Shown piece after piece: positions 1-5,658 of a stretch of 8,336 nucleotides of DNA. The position numbers were made by a program, and so were the translations under genes. Every line of letters starts with the position of its first letter. Position 1 is the stretch's first letter. Source of the DNA: Chitinophagaceae bacterium (GTDB lineage: Bacteria; Bacteroidota; Bacteroidia; Chitinophagales; Chitinophagaceae); NCBI GenBank assembly GCA_025455205.1, contig JALOMZ010000062.1, positions 1 through 8,336 of the forward strand, written 5' to 3'. The notes under the pieces are model-generated. The model did not search any database. It was not told the origin of the DNA and worked only from the letters and a program-made list of their open reading frames with translations.

Positions 1-69
1 GCCTTTGTGGAGAAATACAGCCCCCTTTTCAAGAAAGTGCAGGTGTACGATGTAGCCGTGGCCGGATGA
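1..69 (+). CDS. C-terminal end of an unidentified protein (5' end outside window)
   Basis: Frame 1 is open from the first base to a TGA at 67-69 and gives a 22-residue tail ending in QVYDVAVAG. The other two forward frames give less protein-like peptides: frame 2 stops at a TAG near base 54, and frame 3 runs to a TAA near base 86. Frame 1 is therefore the best candidate for the end of a real gene. The tail is too short to assign a family. The next gene starts 44 nt downstream and I see no terminator or convincing TAnnTTTG box between them, so the two may be co-transcribed. Confidence 0.55.
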   Translation, partial: AFVEKYSPLFKKVQVYDVAVAG

Positions 70-113
70 TCAAGCCTGCTGCTTAACTACCCTTACCAAA
101 TGCATAATCCTCC

Positions 114-854
114 ATGAAACACTGCTCCATGCGCCCCTTTCTTGCTGCTCTGTTGCTTTGCTCGGTCTGCCTGCCGGCGGCTGCCCAAATCCGTGCCGAC
201 AGTGCCCGCCAGTTCGATCCACTCCGCATTTACCGCCGTGCCCTGGAGTACAACGACATGGGCAGCGCCGCCTATGCCCTCACCACCTACCTGCTGGAAG
301 GTGGTGATGCCCGCTACCGCGATACCCTGGCCATCATCTACTACCGGCAGGGCAATGCATCAGGCGCCTACCGACTGGCTACAGAGATTAACAGCGCAGA
401 CCCCAAAAATACTACCGCCCTTACCCTGCTGGCCGATATCAGCGGCCGCGCCGGCGATACCAAAACCAGCCTGGACTGGTATGAAAAGCTCTGCCCACTG
501 GCACCGAGTCCCTATAACCATTACCAGCTGGCTACCCGCCAATTCATGCTCGAACGCATCGGCGAGTGCCGCCAGACCCTGCAGCGGGTGGTGGCCGACT
601 CCCTGAAGGCCCGCGAAGAAAAGGTGGCCCTAGAAATCAGCCCCGGCAACCCCGAAGAAGTGCCCGTGCTGGCAGCGGCTTACAATATGCTGGGGGCACT
701 CAGCTACCGCGATCAGCAAACCGCCGAAGCCAGGAAATACTACCAGCTGGCCCTCAAGGAACACCCCGCTTTTGTGATAGCCCGCCAAAACCTCGACAGC
801 CTGGCACCCGCCAAACCGGGCAAAACCACCCCGGCCGGCAAGCCGAAAAGTTAA
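114..854 (+). CDS. Secreted/periplasmic tetratricopeptide (TPR) repeat protein
   Basis: A 246-residue protein. The N-terminus has a basic start, a hydrophobic core at about residues 9-20 and a signal peptidase I type site (PAAA before Q25), so it is probably exported. Cys16 and Cys19 lack a proper lipobox, so it is not an obvious lipoprotein. The body is helical with TPR-like pairs: about 48-75 (MGSAAYALTTYL), 76-95 (YYRQGNASGAYRLA), 100-128 (ADISGRAGDTKTSLDWYEKL) and a clear repeat at about 186-222 (YNMLGALSYRDQQTAEARKYYQLALKEHP). The tail after residue 230 is a Lys/Pro/Gly-rich, disordered-looking segment. Such repeats act as protein-binding scaffolds, but no specific partner or pathway can be read from the sequence. 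An in-frame ATG at 129 (MRPF) is an alternative start that would keep the signal peptide. The next gene, rplS, has its own promoter, so no functional link is implied. Confidence 0.85.
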   Translation: MKHCSMRPFLAALLLCSVCLPAAAQIRADSARQFDPLRIYRRALEYNDMGSAAYALTTYLLEGGDARYRDTLAIIYYRQGNASGAYRLATEINSADPKNTTALTLLADISGRAGDTKTSLDWYEKLCPLAPSPYNHYQLATRQFMLERIGECRQTLQRVVADSLKAREEKVALEISPGNPEEVPVLAAAYNMLGALSYRDQQTAEARKYYQLALKEHPAFVIARQNLDSLAPAKPGKTTPAGKPKS

Positions 855-920
855 GAAAGCCGCAAATAGCGACTTATCACCCGGATGACAAGATTTTTCT
901 GGCACCCACACCAGTTTTTA

Positions 921-952
921 TTTTGCCGGAATATTTCAGCCCCTTACCTTTG
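921..952 (+). promoter_or_regulatory. Bacteroidota-type promoter of rplS
   Basis: A perfect TAnnTTTG -7 box (TACCTTTG) lies at 945-952. A TTTTG -33 box lies at 921-925, with 19 nt between the TTG and the -7 box, which is within the range known for the Bacteroidota primary sigma factor. Transcription would start near 957-960, leaving a leader of about 15 nt (A-rich, no Shine-Dalgarno) before the ATG at 974. Confidence 0.75.
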
Positions 953-973
953 CCGTCCCAAAAAAACTGAGCC

Positions 974-1336
974 ATGAACCAGCAGGCCATCAATTTCGTA
1001 CACGAGCAGATGACTCCCGCCCGCGAACTCCCCAAGTTCAAAGCCGGTGACAACATCACCGTTAACTATAAAGTAGTAGAAGGTAACAAAACCCGTATCC
1101 AGAGCTTCAAGGGCGATGTGATCAAGCGTCAGGGCACCGGTGCCACCGCCAGTTTCACAGTGCGTAAAGTGAGCGATGGTGTGGGTGTGGAGCGTACCTT
1201 CCCCGTGGTGAGCCCCCATATCGACAGCGTTGTGCTGAACAAAGTGGGTAAGGTTCGTCGCGCCCGCCTCTTCTACCTGCGTGAGCGCGCCGGTAAGAGT
1301 GCCCGTATCAAGGAAAAGCGTTTTTCTGCCGAATAA
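974..1336 (+). CDS. rplS: 50S ribosomal protein L19
   Basis: A 120-residue protein matching the bL19 family over its full length. L19 sits at the 30S-50S interface of the ribosome and contributes to intersubunit bridges. Family hallmarks are visible: the [18 protein letters not shown] beta-strand segment (residues about 22-39), the [16 protein letters not shown] core (about 41-56), the [19 protein letters not shown] stretch (about 60-78), and the very basic C-terminal region [20 protein letters not shown]. Length is normal for the family, which runs about 115-125 residues. Codon use leans to CGT, GGT and AAC more than in the neighbours, as expected of a highly expressed gene. In many bacteria rplS lies with rpsP-rimM-trmD; here it stands alone with its own promoter upstream and a terminator downstream, so it appears to be a single-gene transcription unit. 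Confidence 0.97.
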   Translation: MNQQAINFVHEQMTPARELPKFKAGDNITVNYKVVEGNKTRIQSFKGDVIKRQGTGATASFTVRKVSDGVGVERTFPVVSPHIDSVVLNKVGKVRRARLFYLRERAGKSARIKEKRFSAE

Positions 1337-1353
1337 AACCATTAGCAATTTGC

Positions 1354-1388
1354 AAAAAGGGGACGCCAACGCGTTCCCTTTTTGTTTG
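1354..1388 (+). terminator. Intrinsic terminator after rplS
   Basis: A 13-bp stem, AAAAAGGGGACGC (1354-1366) with GCGTTCCCTTTTT (1371-1383), closes a 4-nt loop (CAAC). It contains one G-T wobble and no mismatch. The 3' arm ends in a run of T, and a further TTT follows at 1385-1387. It begins 17 nt after the rplS stop codon. Confidence 0.88.
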
Positions 1389-1415
1389 GCATTGCCTGCC
1401 CGCCGGCAATAAAAA

Positions 1416-1447
1416 TTGCCAAATAGCCTGCTTAGGCATTACCTTTA
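1416..1447 (+). promoter_or_regulatory. Probable promoter of tatA
   Basis: A near-consensus -7 box TACCTTTA (1440-1447; consensus TAnnTTTG, last base differs) is preceded by TTG at 1416-1418 with a 21-nt spacer. The -7 box begins 27 nt before the tatA ATG, almost the same geometry as rplS (29 nt). It lies directly after the rplS terminator, where a new promoter is needed. Confidence 0.6.
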
Positions 1448-1466
1448 CCCACTAAAATATTCCATC

Positions 1467-1682
1467 ATGACGTCTTTGTTGTTCATTTCATGGCCAGGTG
1501 GTGGCGAGTGGATCCTGATTGTGCTGGCTGTACTGGTTCTCTTTGGTGGTCGTAAGATCCCTGAATTCATGCGTGGCCTCGGTAAAGGCATCCGCGAATT
1601 CAATGATGCCAAATCCAATGTGAAGAAGGAACTGGAGGAAGGCATGAACGAAAAGGACCGGAAGGCTGAAGCCGGGTCCTGA
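1467..1682 (+). CDS. tatA: Sec-independent protein translocase subunit TatA (TatA/TatE family)
   Basis: A 71-residue protein with TatA architecture. A short periplasmic N-terminus precedes a transmembrane helix at about residues 14-26 (EWILIVLAVLVLF), then the conserved Phe-Gly hinge (F26-G27) and an amphipathic helix (KIPEFMRGLGKGIREFNDA, residues 30-48). A highly charged cytoplasmic tail follows. TatA oligomers, with TatC, move folded twin-arginine substrates across the inner membrane. The reading frame extends upstream to a TTG at 1416, but the ATG at 1467 is chosen because it gives the normal TatA N-terminus and because the probable promoter lies within the longer version. The amphipathic helix reads as TatA rather than TatB. 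No tatC is present in this window. A strong hairpin follows the gene. Confidence 0.93.
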   Translation: MTSLLFISWPGGGEWILIVLAVLVLFGGRKIPEFMRGLGKGIREFNDAKSNVKKELEEGMNEKDRKAEAGS

Positions 1683-1718
1683 TCCTGAAGTATCCAACAT
1701 TCACCCAAGATCTTACAG

Positions 1719-1760
1719 AAAGCAGATGCTTGCCACGCCCGTGTGCAGCACCTGCTTTTT
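1719..1760 (+). terminator. Hairpin with T-run between tatA and gatA
   Basis: The arms 1719-1736 (starting AAAGCAG) and 1741-1758 (ending CTGCTTT) form about 16 base pairs around a 4-nt loop (GCCC), with two single-base bulges and one A-C mismatch. The 3' arm runs into TTTTT at 1756-1760. It fits an intrinsic terminator for tatA. It ends only 14 nt before the gatA start codon, which leaves no space for a conventional promoter between them, so a regulatory or leaky role is possible. Confidence 0.65.
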
Positions 1761-1774
1761 GATTTACGTTACCC

Positions 1775-3214
1775 ATGGTCTTTTCTTTCACCACCATTGC
1801 CGATTACCACCGCCAACTGCAGCAGGGGCAGATTACCTGCGAAGCGGCGGTACTGCATTACCTGCAAAGCATCCGCCAACAGCCCCAGCTCAATGCCATG
1901 GTGCACCTGTTTGCAGATGAAGCCCTGCAGACCGCCCGGCAGCTGGACCAGCGTTTGGCGGCTGGTGACCCCTTGTTGCCCCTCCACGGGGTGGTGGTCA
2001 CCCTGAAGGATGTATTCTGCTATGCCGGCCATCCGGTGTCGGCCGCATCACGCATGCTGAATGGTTTCAACGCCCTCTTTTCTGCCACTGCCGTTCAGCG
2101 ACTGCTGGATGCAGGCGCCATCATTATTGGCACCACCAACTGCGATGAATTTGCCATGGGCAGCACCAACGAAACCTCAGCCTATGGCCCGGTGCTCAAC
2201 GCTGCCGACCATAGCCGGGTGCCCGGCGGCTCCTCCGGCGGCTCGGCTGTAGCGGTGCAGGCAGGTCTCTGTATGTGCAGCCTGGGCAGCGATACCGGCG
2301 GCTCCGTGCGCCAGCCTGCCGATTTCTGCGGCATCGTGGGCCTCAAGCCCGGCTACGGCAGGATCAGCCGCCATGGCCTCATTGCCTATGCCAGCTCCTT
2401 TGACTGCGTGGGCATCTTTGGCCTAACGGTAACCGATGTGGCCCGGGTGTATAACGTCATTGCCGGTCCGGATGGCTTTGACAGCACCGCCCTCCAAATG
2501 CCGGCGCCAGAGGTGGAAATACCTGTTGCCACTAAGCAGCCGCCCTGGCGCTTTGCCTGGCTGGAGCCCACCCTTTCGGGGAGCATCGACCCGGAAATAC
2601 GTGCGGCCCTGCAAGGCTGTTTTGAACAGCTGGCCGCCGCCGGCCATACAGTGGAAGCCGTACCCTTCCCCCTGCTGGACTATATCGTTCCTGCCTACTA
2701 CGTGCTTACCACCGCCGAAGCCAGCAGCAACCTGAGCCGGTACGATGGCATCCGCTACGGGCATGCATCCGAAGGCTCCCCGGCCGATTTAACAGCCTTT
2801 TACCAGCGCAACCGGAGCGAAGGCTTTGGCCGCGAAGTGAAGCGCCGCATCATGCTGGGCACTTTTGTGCTCAGCGCAGGCTATTATGATGCCTACTTCA
2901 CCAAGGCCCAGCAGGTGAGGAAGCGCATCATAGACGAAACCGCCCGCATTTTCAGGGATTTCGACGCCATCCTCATGCCGGTGAGTCCGGGTACCGCCCC
3001 CAAGCTGGGCGAGCAACTGGCCGACCCCGTGGCCATGTACCTGGCCGACATCTACACCGTTTTTGCCAACCTGGCCGGCATCCCGGCCATGGCAGTACCC
3101 CTCTTCCGGCACTCCAATGGGCTGCCCTTTGGGCTGCAGGTGCTCACCAACCGGGGGAATGAAGTACCTTTGCACCGGATTTCAGCTTACCTTGAGGCTA
3201 TGCGCCCTGGATAA
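1775..3214 (+). CDS. gatA: Asp-tRNA(Asn)/Glu-tRNA(Gln) amidotransferase subunit A
   Basis: A 479-residue protein of the amidase-signature family. As part of GatCAB, the A subunit hydrolyses glutamine and supplies ammonia to turn Glu-tRNA(Gln) (and often Asp-tRNA(Asn)) into the correct amide-charged tRNA. The Ser-cisSer-Lys catalytic triad is intact: Lys78 (TLKDVF), cis-Ser153 in GGSSGGS (151-157) and nucleophile Ser177 in DTGGS (173-177), with the family's usual 24-residue spacing between the two serines. The segments TTNCDEFAMGSTNE (120-133) and GLKPGYGRISRHGL (189-202) mark it as GatA rather than a generic amidase. Length is normal (about 470-490). The start at 1775 gives the expected N-terminal helix. 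gatB and gatC are not in the window. Its 3' end carries a possible -7 box for the downstream gene. The upstream hairpin may affect its expression. Confidence 0.96.
   Translation: MVFSFTTIADYHRQLQQGQITCEAAVLHYLQSIRQQPQLNAMVHLFADEALQTARQLDQRLAAGDPLLPLHGVVVTLKDVFCYAGHPVSAASRMLNGFNALFSATAVQRLLDAGAIIIGTTNCDEFAMGSTNETSAYGPVLNAADHSRVPGGSSGGSAVAVQAGLCMCSLGSDTGGSVRQPADFCGIVGLKPGYGRISRHGLIAYASSFDCVGIFGLTVTDVARVYNVIAGPDGFDSTALQMPAPEVEIPVATKQPPWRFAWLEPTLSGSIDPEIRAALQGCFEQLAAAGHTVEAVPFPLLDYIVPAYYVLTTAEASSNLSRYDGIRYGHASEGSPADLTAFYQRNRSEGFGREVKRRIMLGTFVLSAGYYDAYFTKAQQVRKRIIDETARIFRDFDAILMPVSPGTAPKLGEQLADPVAMYLADIYTVFANLAGIPAMAVPLFRHSNGLPFGLQVLTNRGNEVPLHRISAYLEAMRPG
3165..3172 (+). promoter_or_regulatory. 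Possible -7 box for the lytic transglycosylase gene, inside gatA
   Basis: A perfect TACCTTTG lies within the last codons of gatA, 65 nt upstream of the GTG chosen for the next gene. No TTG is found at the expected 17-23 nt upstream spacing (the nearest TTTG, 3128-3131, is 33 nt away), so this is half a promoter at best and could be chance coding sequence. Confidence 0.3.
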
Positions 3215-3236
3215 GCGCCCCAATCGCCAACACCCC

Positions 3237-4343
3237 GTGGAGAACCTGACCACATACCGCAGCCGCATTTTGCTGCTCCTTCTAATGGGAGTGATGTCGC
3301 TGTATGCCACGGCCGGAGAAACAGATCCCCGTAAGAAAACAGCGGGCCGCGATTCATCAAAAACGGCCCCCCTGGAGGAAAAAGGATTCCGCGATCTCTT
3401 TGGTGATGAATATCCCAATCCCGCCAATCCCTACAAGGCCGCCCTCAACCCGGTGGTAATGCCCTTTGTGGAAGATTACCTGAAACGGCATGAACAGAAG
3501 CTACAGGCCATGAAAGGATGGGCCGGTCCCTATTTCAACATGATGGATGGCATCCTCGCGCAGTACGGCATGCCCAAAGAGCTGAAATACCTGGCCGTTA
3601 TTGAGAGCAACCTCAAGGCACATGCCCTCAGCTGGGCCGGTGCTGTTGGTCCCTGGCAGTTTATGCCGGAAACTGGTCGCCGTATGGGCCTGCGGATCAA
3701 CGGGAGCATCGACGAACGTACAGACTATGTAAAGAGCACGCACGCCGCAGCCAAATACCTCCGGGAATTGTATGAAGACCTGGGCGATTGGCTGCTGGTG
3801 ATTGCCGCATACAACGGCGGCCCCGGCAAAGTGCAGTCCGCCATCCGGCGCAGCGGCAGCCGCAGTTTCTGGGCCCTGCAGTATTACCTGCCCGAAGAAA
3901 GCCGTAACCATGTCAAGAAATTCATCAGCACCCATTATGTAATGGAAGGCAGCGGCGGCCAAACCACCAGCACCCGCGCCGAATGGGCCGACCACCAGCT
4001 GAAGATGGCCGACCAGGTGCTGACCATGCAAACGCAGATCAACCCGCAAATACTGGCCAATACCGAAACCACAGAAGTGCAGGGGCGCTATCATTCGGTG
4101 GTGGTGGCCAATACCCTGGCTCTGGATATTACGGCCTTCAACTCGCTGAACCCGGGTTTCGACCAACTGGTGCAAACAGAAAAGGGTTATACCCTGCGGT
4201 TGCCCAAAGACAAAATGGAGCAGTTCAAAGCCAACCGCTTCAGCATCCTGTACCAGTCGCTTACCATGACCCTGCAAAACGCCGGAGCCCCGGCCAACTA
4301 CCCTGCAGCCGATCCCCGGCCCGCCGGCAAAAAGACCCGTTAA
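3237..4343 (+). CDS. Secreted MltD-like lytic transglycosylase (SLT/GH23 domain)
   Basis: About 368 residues from the GTG at 3237. That start gives a proper signal peptide: a short N-region with arginines, a hydrophobic core (RILLLLLMGVMSLYATA) and a cleavage site near ATA-GE. Longer readings begin inside gatA, in another frame of it, and have no signal peptide. The transglycosylase domain spans about residues 100-235: ELKYLAVIESNL with catalytic Glu123, GAVGPWQFMP (about 135-144), and AAYNGGPG (about 190-197), the standard family 1/MltD-type motifs. The enzyme cleaves the MurNAc-GlcNAc bond of peptidoglycan, forming 1,6-anhydroMurNAc. The C-terminal segment (VVVANTLALDITAFNSLNPGFD, ending in YTLRLPKDK) resembles the linker that precedes LysM repeats in Bacteroidota MltD proteins. 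No LysM domain follows, only a short Pro/Lys tail. The gene starts 22 nt after gatA and may be read through from it. Confidence 0.9.
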   Translation: MENLTTYRSRILLLLLMGVMSLYATAGETDPRKKTAGRDSSKTAPLEEKGFRDLFGDEYPNPANPYKAALNPVVMPFVEDYLKRHEQKLQAMKGWAGPYFNMMDGILAQYGMPKELKYLAVIESNLKAHALSWAGAVGPWQFMPETGRRMGLRINGSIDERTDYVKSTHAAAKYLRELYEDLGDWLLVIAAYNGGPGKVQSAIRRSGSRSFWALQYYLPEESRNHVKKFISTHYVMEGSGGQTTSTRAEWADHQLKMADQVLTMQTQINPQILANTETTEVQGRYHSVVVANTLALDITAFNSLNPGFDQLVQTEKGYTLRLPKDKMEQFKANRFSILYQSLTMTLQNAGAPANYPAADPRPAGKKTR

Positions 4344-4347
4344 GGGT

Positions 4348-5640
4348 TTATCCCTGCAATACTTTCTCTATGGCGGCTGCCTTCCACAGGCATTCCTCAT
4401 ATTCCATTTCTGGCTGGCTGTACCAGGTAATGCCACTGCCCACATGGAAAGACAGGCGCCGTATTTCAGCCTGATACACCAGACTGCGGATAACTACGTT
4501 AAAATCGAAATTACCGGAAGGATCCAGGTAGCCAACAGAACCCGAGAATAATCCCCTGGGCGACACCTCATAAGCTTTGATCAATTCCAGCACCCGCCTT
4601 TTGGGAGCGCCGGTCATACTGCCCATGGGGAAGGTGGCCCGTACCAGGTCGGTAAAACGCACCGAGGGGTCAACCTCTCCGGCCACGGTGGAGATCATCT
4701 GGTGCACCTGCGGATAGGTGTAGATGCCAAACAGTTCTTCCACCCGCACACTACCCTGGCGGCACACTTTAGACAGGTCGTTTCGTACCAGGTCTACCAC
4801 CATTACGTTCTCCCGCTGGTCTTTGGCGCTATTGCGCAGCAGCTGTCGCTGCGCATCATCCCGGGCCATATTGCCCGGGTCGCGGGCAGCCGTACCCTTG
4901 ATAGGCTGGCTGATCACCCGCGTGCCGCTGCGCATGAGGTATCGCTCCGGGCTGGCACAGGCCAGGTAAGCCTGCTCCTGGCGGTAAAAGCAGGAAAACG
5001 GATTGGGCGAAAGCTGGCTGAGGCGCAGGTAGGTGTGCACCGGATGCAGCACCACTTCTTCGGCCACAAATTCCTGGCAGAAGTTGATCTCATAGCAGTC
5101 GCCCCGCCGGATATGATCCTGCAGTTGCCGGATCACCCCGCAATAGGCATCGCGGCTCAACAGGGGCCGGTAGGTAATTTGCCGGGCCGCCTCTGCCGGT
5201 GCATGGCCAGGCTGACCGCAGATCTCCTGCCAGGCTGACCGCAGTTCAGCCTCATCATCGCCTATCAGCACCAATTCATGATCATTACATTTGATCACGT
5301 AGCGGGGCACAAAAAAGAACAGGTCAGCAAAGCCGGGTGTGGCAGCCGGCTGGTTGTCCACGCCTTCGATTTCGGCCTGCAGGCCAAACCCGAGGTGCCC
5401 GAAGATCCACCGGCCGGCATGGCGATCCAGAAAGGCCTGCAGGTCGTGCAGCGCCCGGCCGGCAGGAGCCGTAATAGAATCGACTAAACCGGCCGCCAGC
5501 AGGCATTCCTGCTGCTGCCACGGAGAATGGTAGAGGTGGTTATCCAAAAAACAACAACTGTTGAACCGGCTGGCCCAGTTCAACAGTTGTATCTTGAGTG
5601 TAGCATAATCTGCTACGGCATAACTAATGGTTACATCCAT
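4348..5640 (-). CDS. pabB: Aminodeoxychorismate synthase component I (PabB)
   Basis: A 430-residue chorismate-binding enzyme. Component I uses ammonia from the glutaminase PabA to turn chorismate into 4-amino-4-deoxychorismate, the folate/p-aminobenzoate precursor. It is distinguished from TrpE by PIKGT (246-250): Lys248 is the PabB-type lysine that forms a covalent intermediate, where TrpE has PIAGT. Other family motifs are DLVRNDLSKV (283-292), TFPMGSMTGAPK (336-347) and GSGITWYSQPEMEYEE (401-416). The N-terminal 150 residues are the variable TrpE/PabB N-domain and are somewhat short, as is usual for stand-alone Bacteroidota PabB. The start is the ATG at 5640, 18 nt after the stop of the acidic-protein gene, so the two are probably co-transcribed. 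A small 5-bp inverted repeat (5626-5641) covers the start codon. Two odd elements lie inside the gene: a terminator-like hairpin at 5546-5590 and a 16-bp out-of-frame direct repeat at 5206-5244. No pabA or pabC is visible. Confidence 0.93.
   Translation of the reverse strand: MDVTISYAVADYATLKIQLLNWASRFNSCCFLDNHLYHSPWQQQECLLAAGLVDSITAPAGRALHDLQAFLDRHAGRWIFGHLGFGLQAEIEGVDNQPAATPGFADLFFFVPRYVIKCNDHELVLIGDDEAELRSAWQEICGQPGHAPAEAARQITYRPLLSRDAYCGVIRQLQDHIRRGDCYEINFCQEFVAEEVVLHPVHTYLRLSQLSPNPFSCFYRQEQAYLACASPERYLMRSGTRVISQPIKGTAARDPGNMARDDAQRQLLRNSAKDQRENVMVVDLVRNDLSKVCRQGSVRVEELFGIYTYPQVHQMISTVAGEVDPSVRFTDLVRATFPMGSMTGAPKRRVLELIKAYEVSPRGLFSGSVGYLDPSGNFDFNVVIRSLVYQAEIRRLSFHVGSGITWYSQPEMEYEECLWKAAAIEKVLQG
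5206..5244. repeat. 16-bp direct repeat, 23-bp period, inside pabB
   Basis: GCCAGGCTGACCGCAG occurs at 5206-5221 and again, identical, at 5229-5244. The 23-bp period is not a multiple of three, so the copies are read in different frames (LRSAW and CGQPG). They lie in the linker between the N-terminal and chorismate-binding domains, about residues 133-146 of PabB. Confidence 0.85.
5546..5590 (-). promoter_or_regulatory. Terminator-like hairpin inside the 5' end of pabB
   Basis: On the pabB sense strand, ACAACTGTTGAAC (5590-5578) and GTTCAACAGTTGT (5566-5554) form a perfect 13-bp inverted repeat around an 11-nt loop. TG and six T follow directly (5553-5546). This is the layout of an intrinsic terminator, but it lies 51-95 nt inside an intact, conserved coding region. 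It may act as an attenuator or translation-coupled structure. Its presence is certain; its role is inference. Confidence 0.55.
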
Positions 5641-5658
5641 TGAAAGGTATGACCTCGC

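Noticed and set aside
944..1369. A 141-codon open frame antisense to rplS
   Set aside because: rplS is unmistakable on the other strand, and this frame also runs through the rplS promoter and terminator.
1416..1466. Upstream extension of tatA from a TTG codon
   Set aside because: It would add 17 residues before the normal TatA N-terminus and would overlap the probable tatA promoter.
2221..2245. Short GGCGGCTC direct repeat in gatA
   Set aside because: It encodes the conserved GGSSGGS motif of the amidase signature and is explained by protein conservation.
3501..4277. A 258-codon open frame antisense to the transglycosylase gene
   Set aside because: It is fully covered by a gene with intact catalytic motifs, and its product is His/Gly/Gln-rich as expected of an antisense shadow.
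5642..5649. TACCTTTC on the - strand just before the pabB ATG, resembling a -7 box
   Set aside because: The last base deviates from TAnnTTTG, and the implied transcription start would fall after the start codon. No internal start codon would rescue it.
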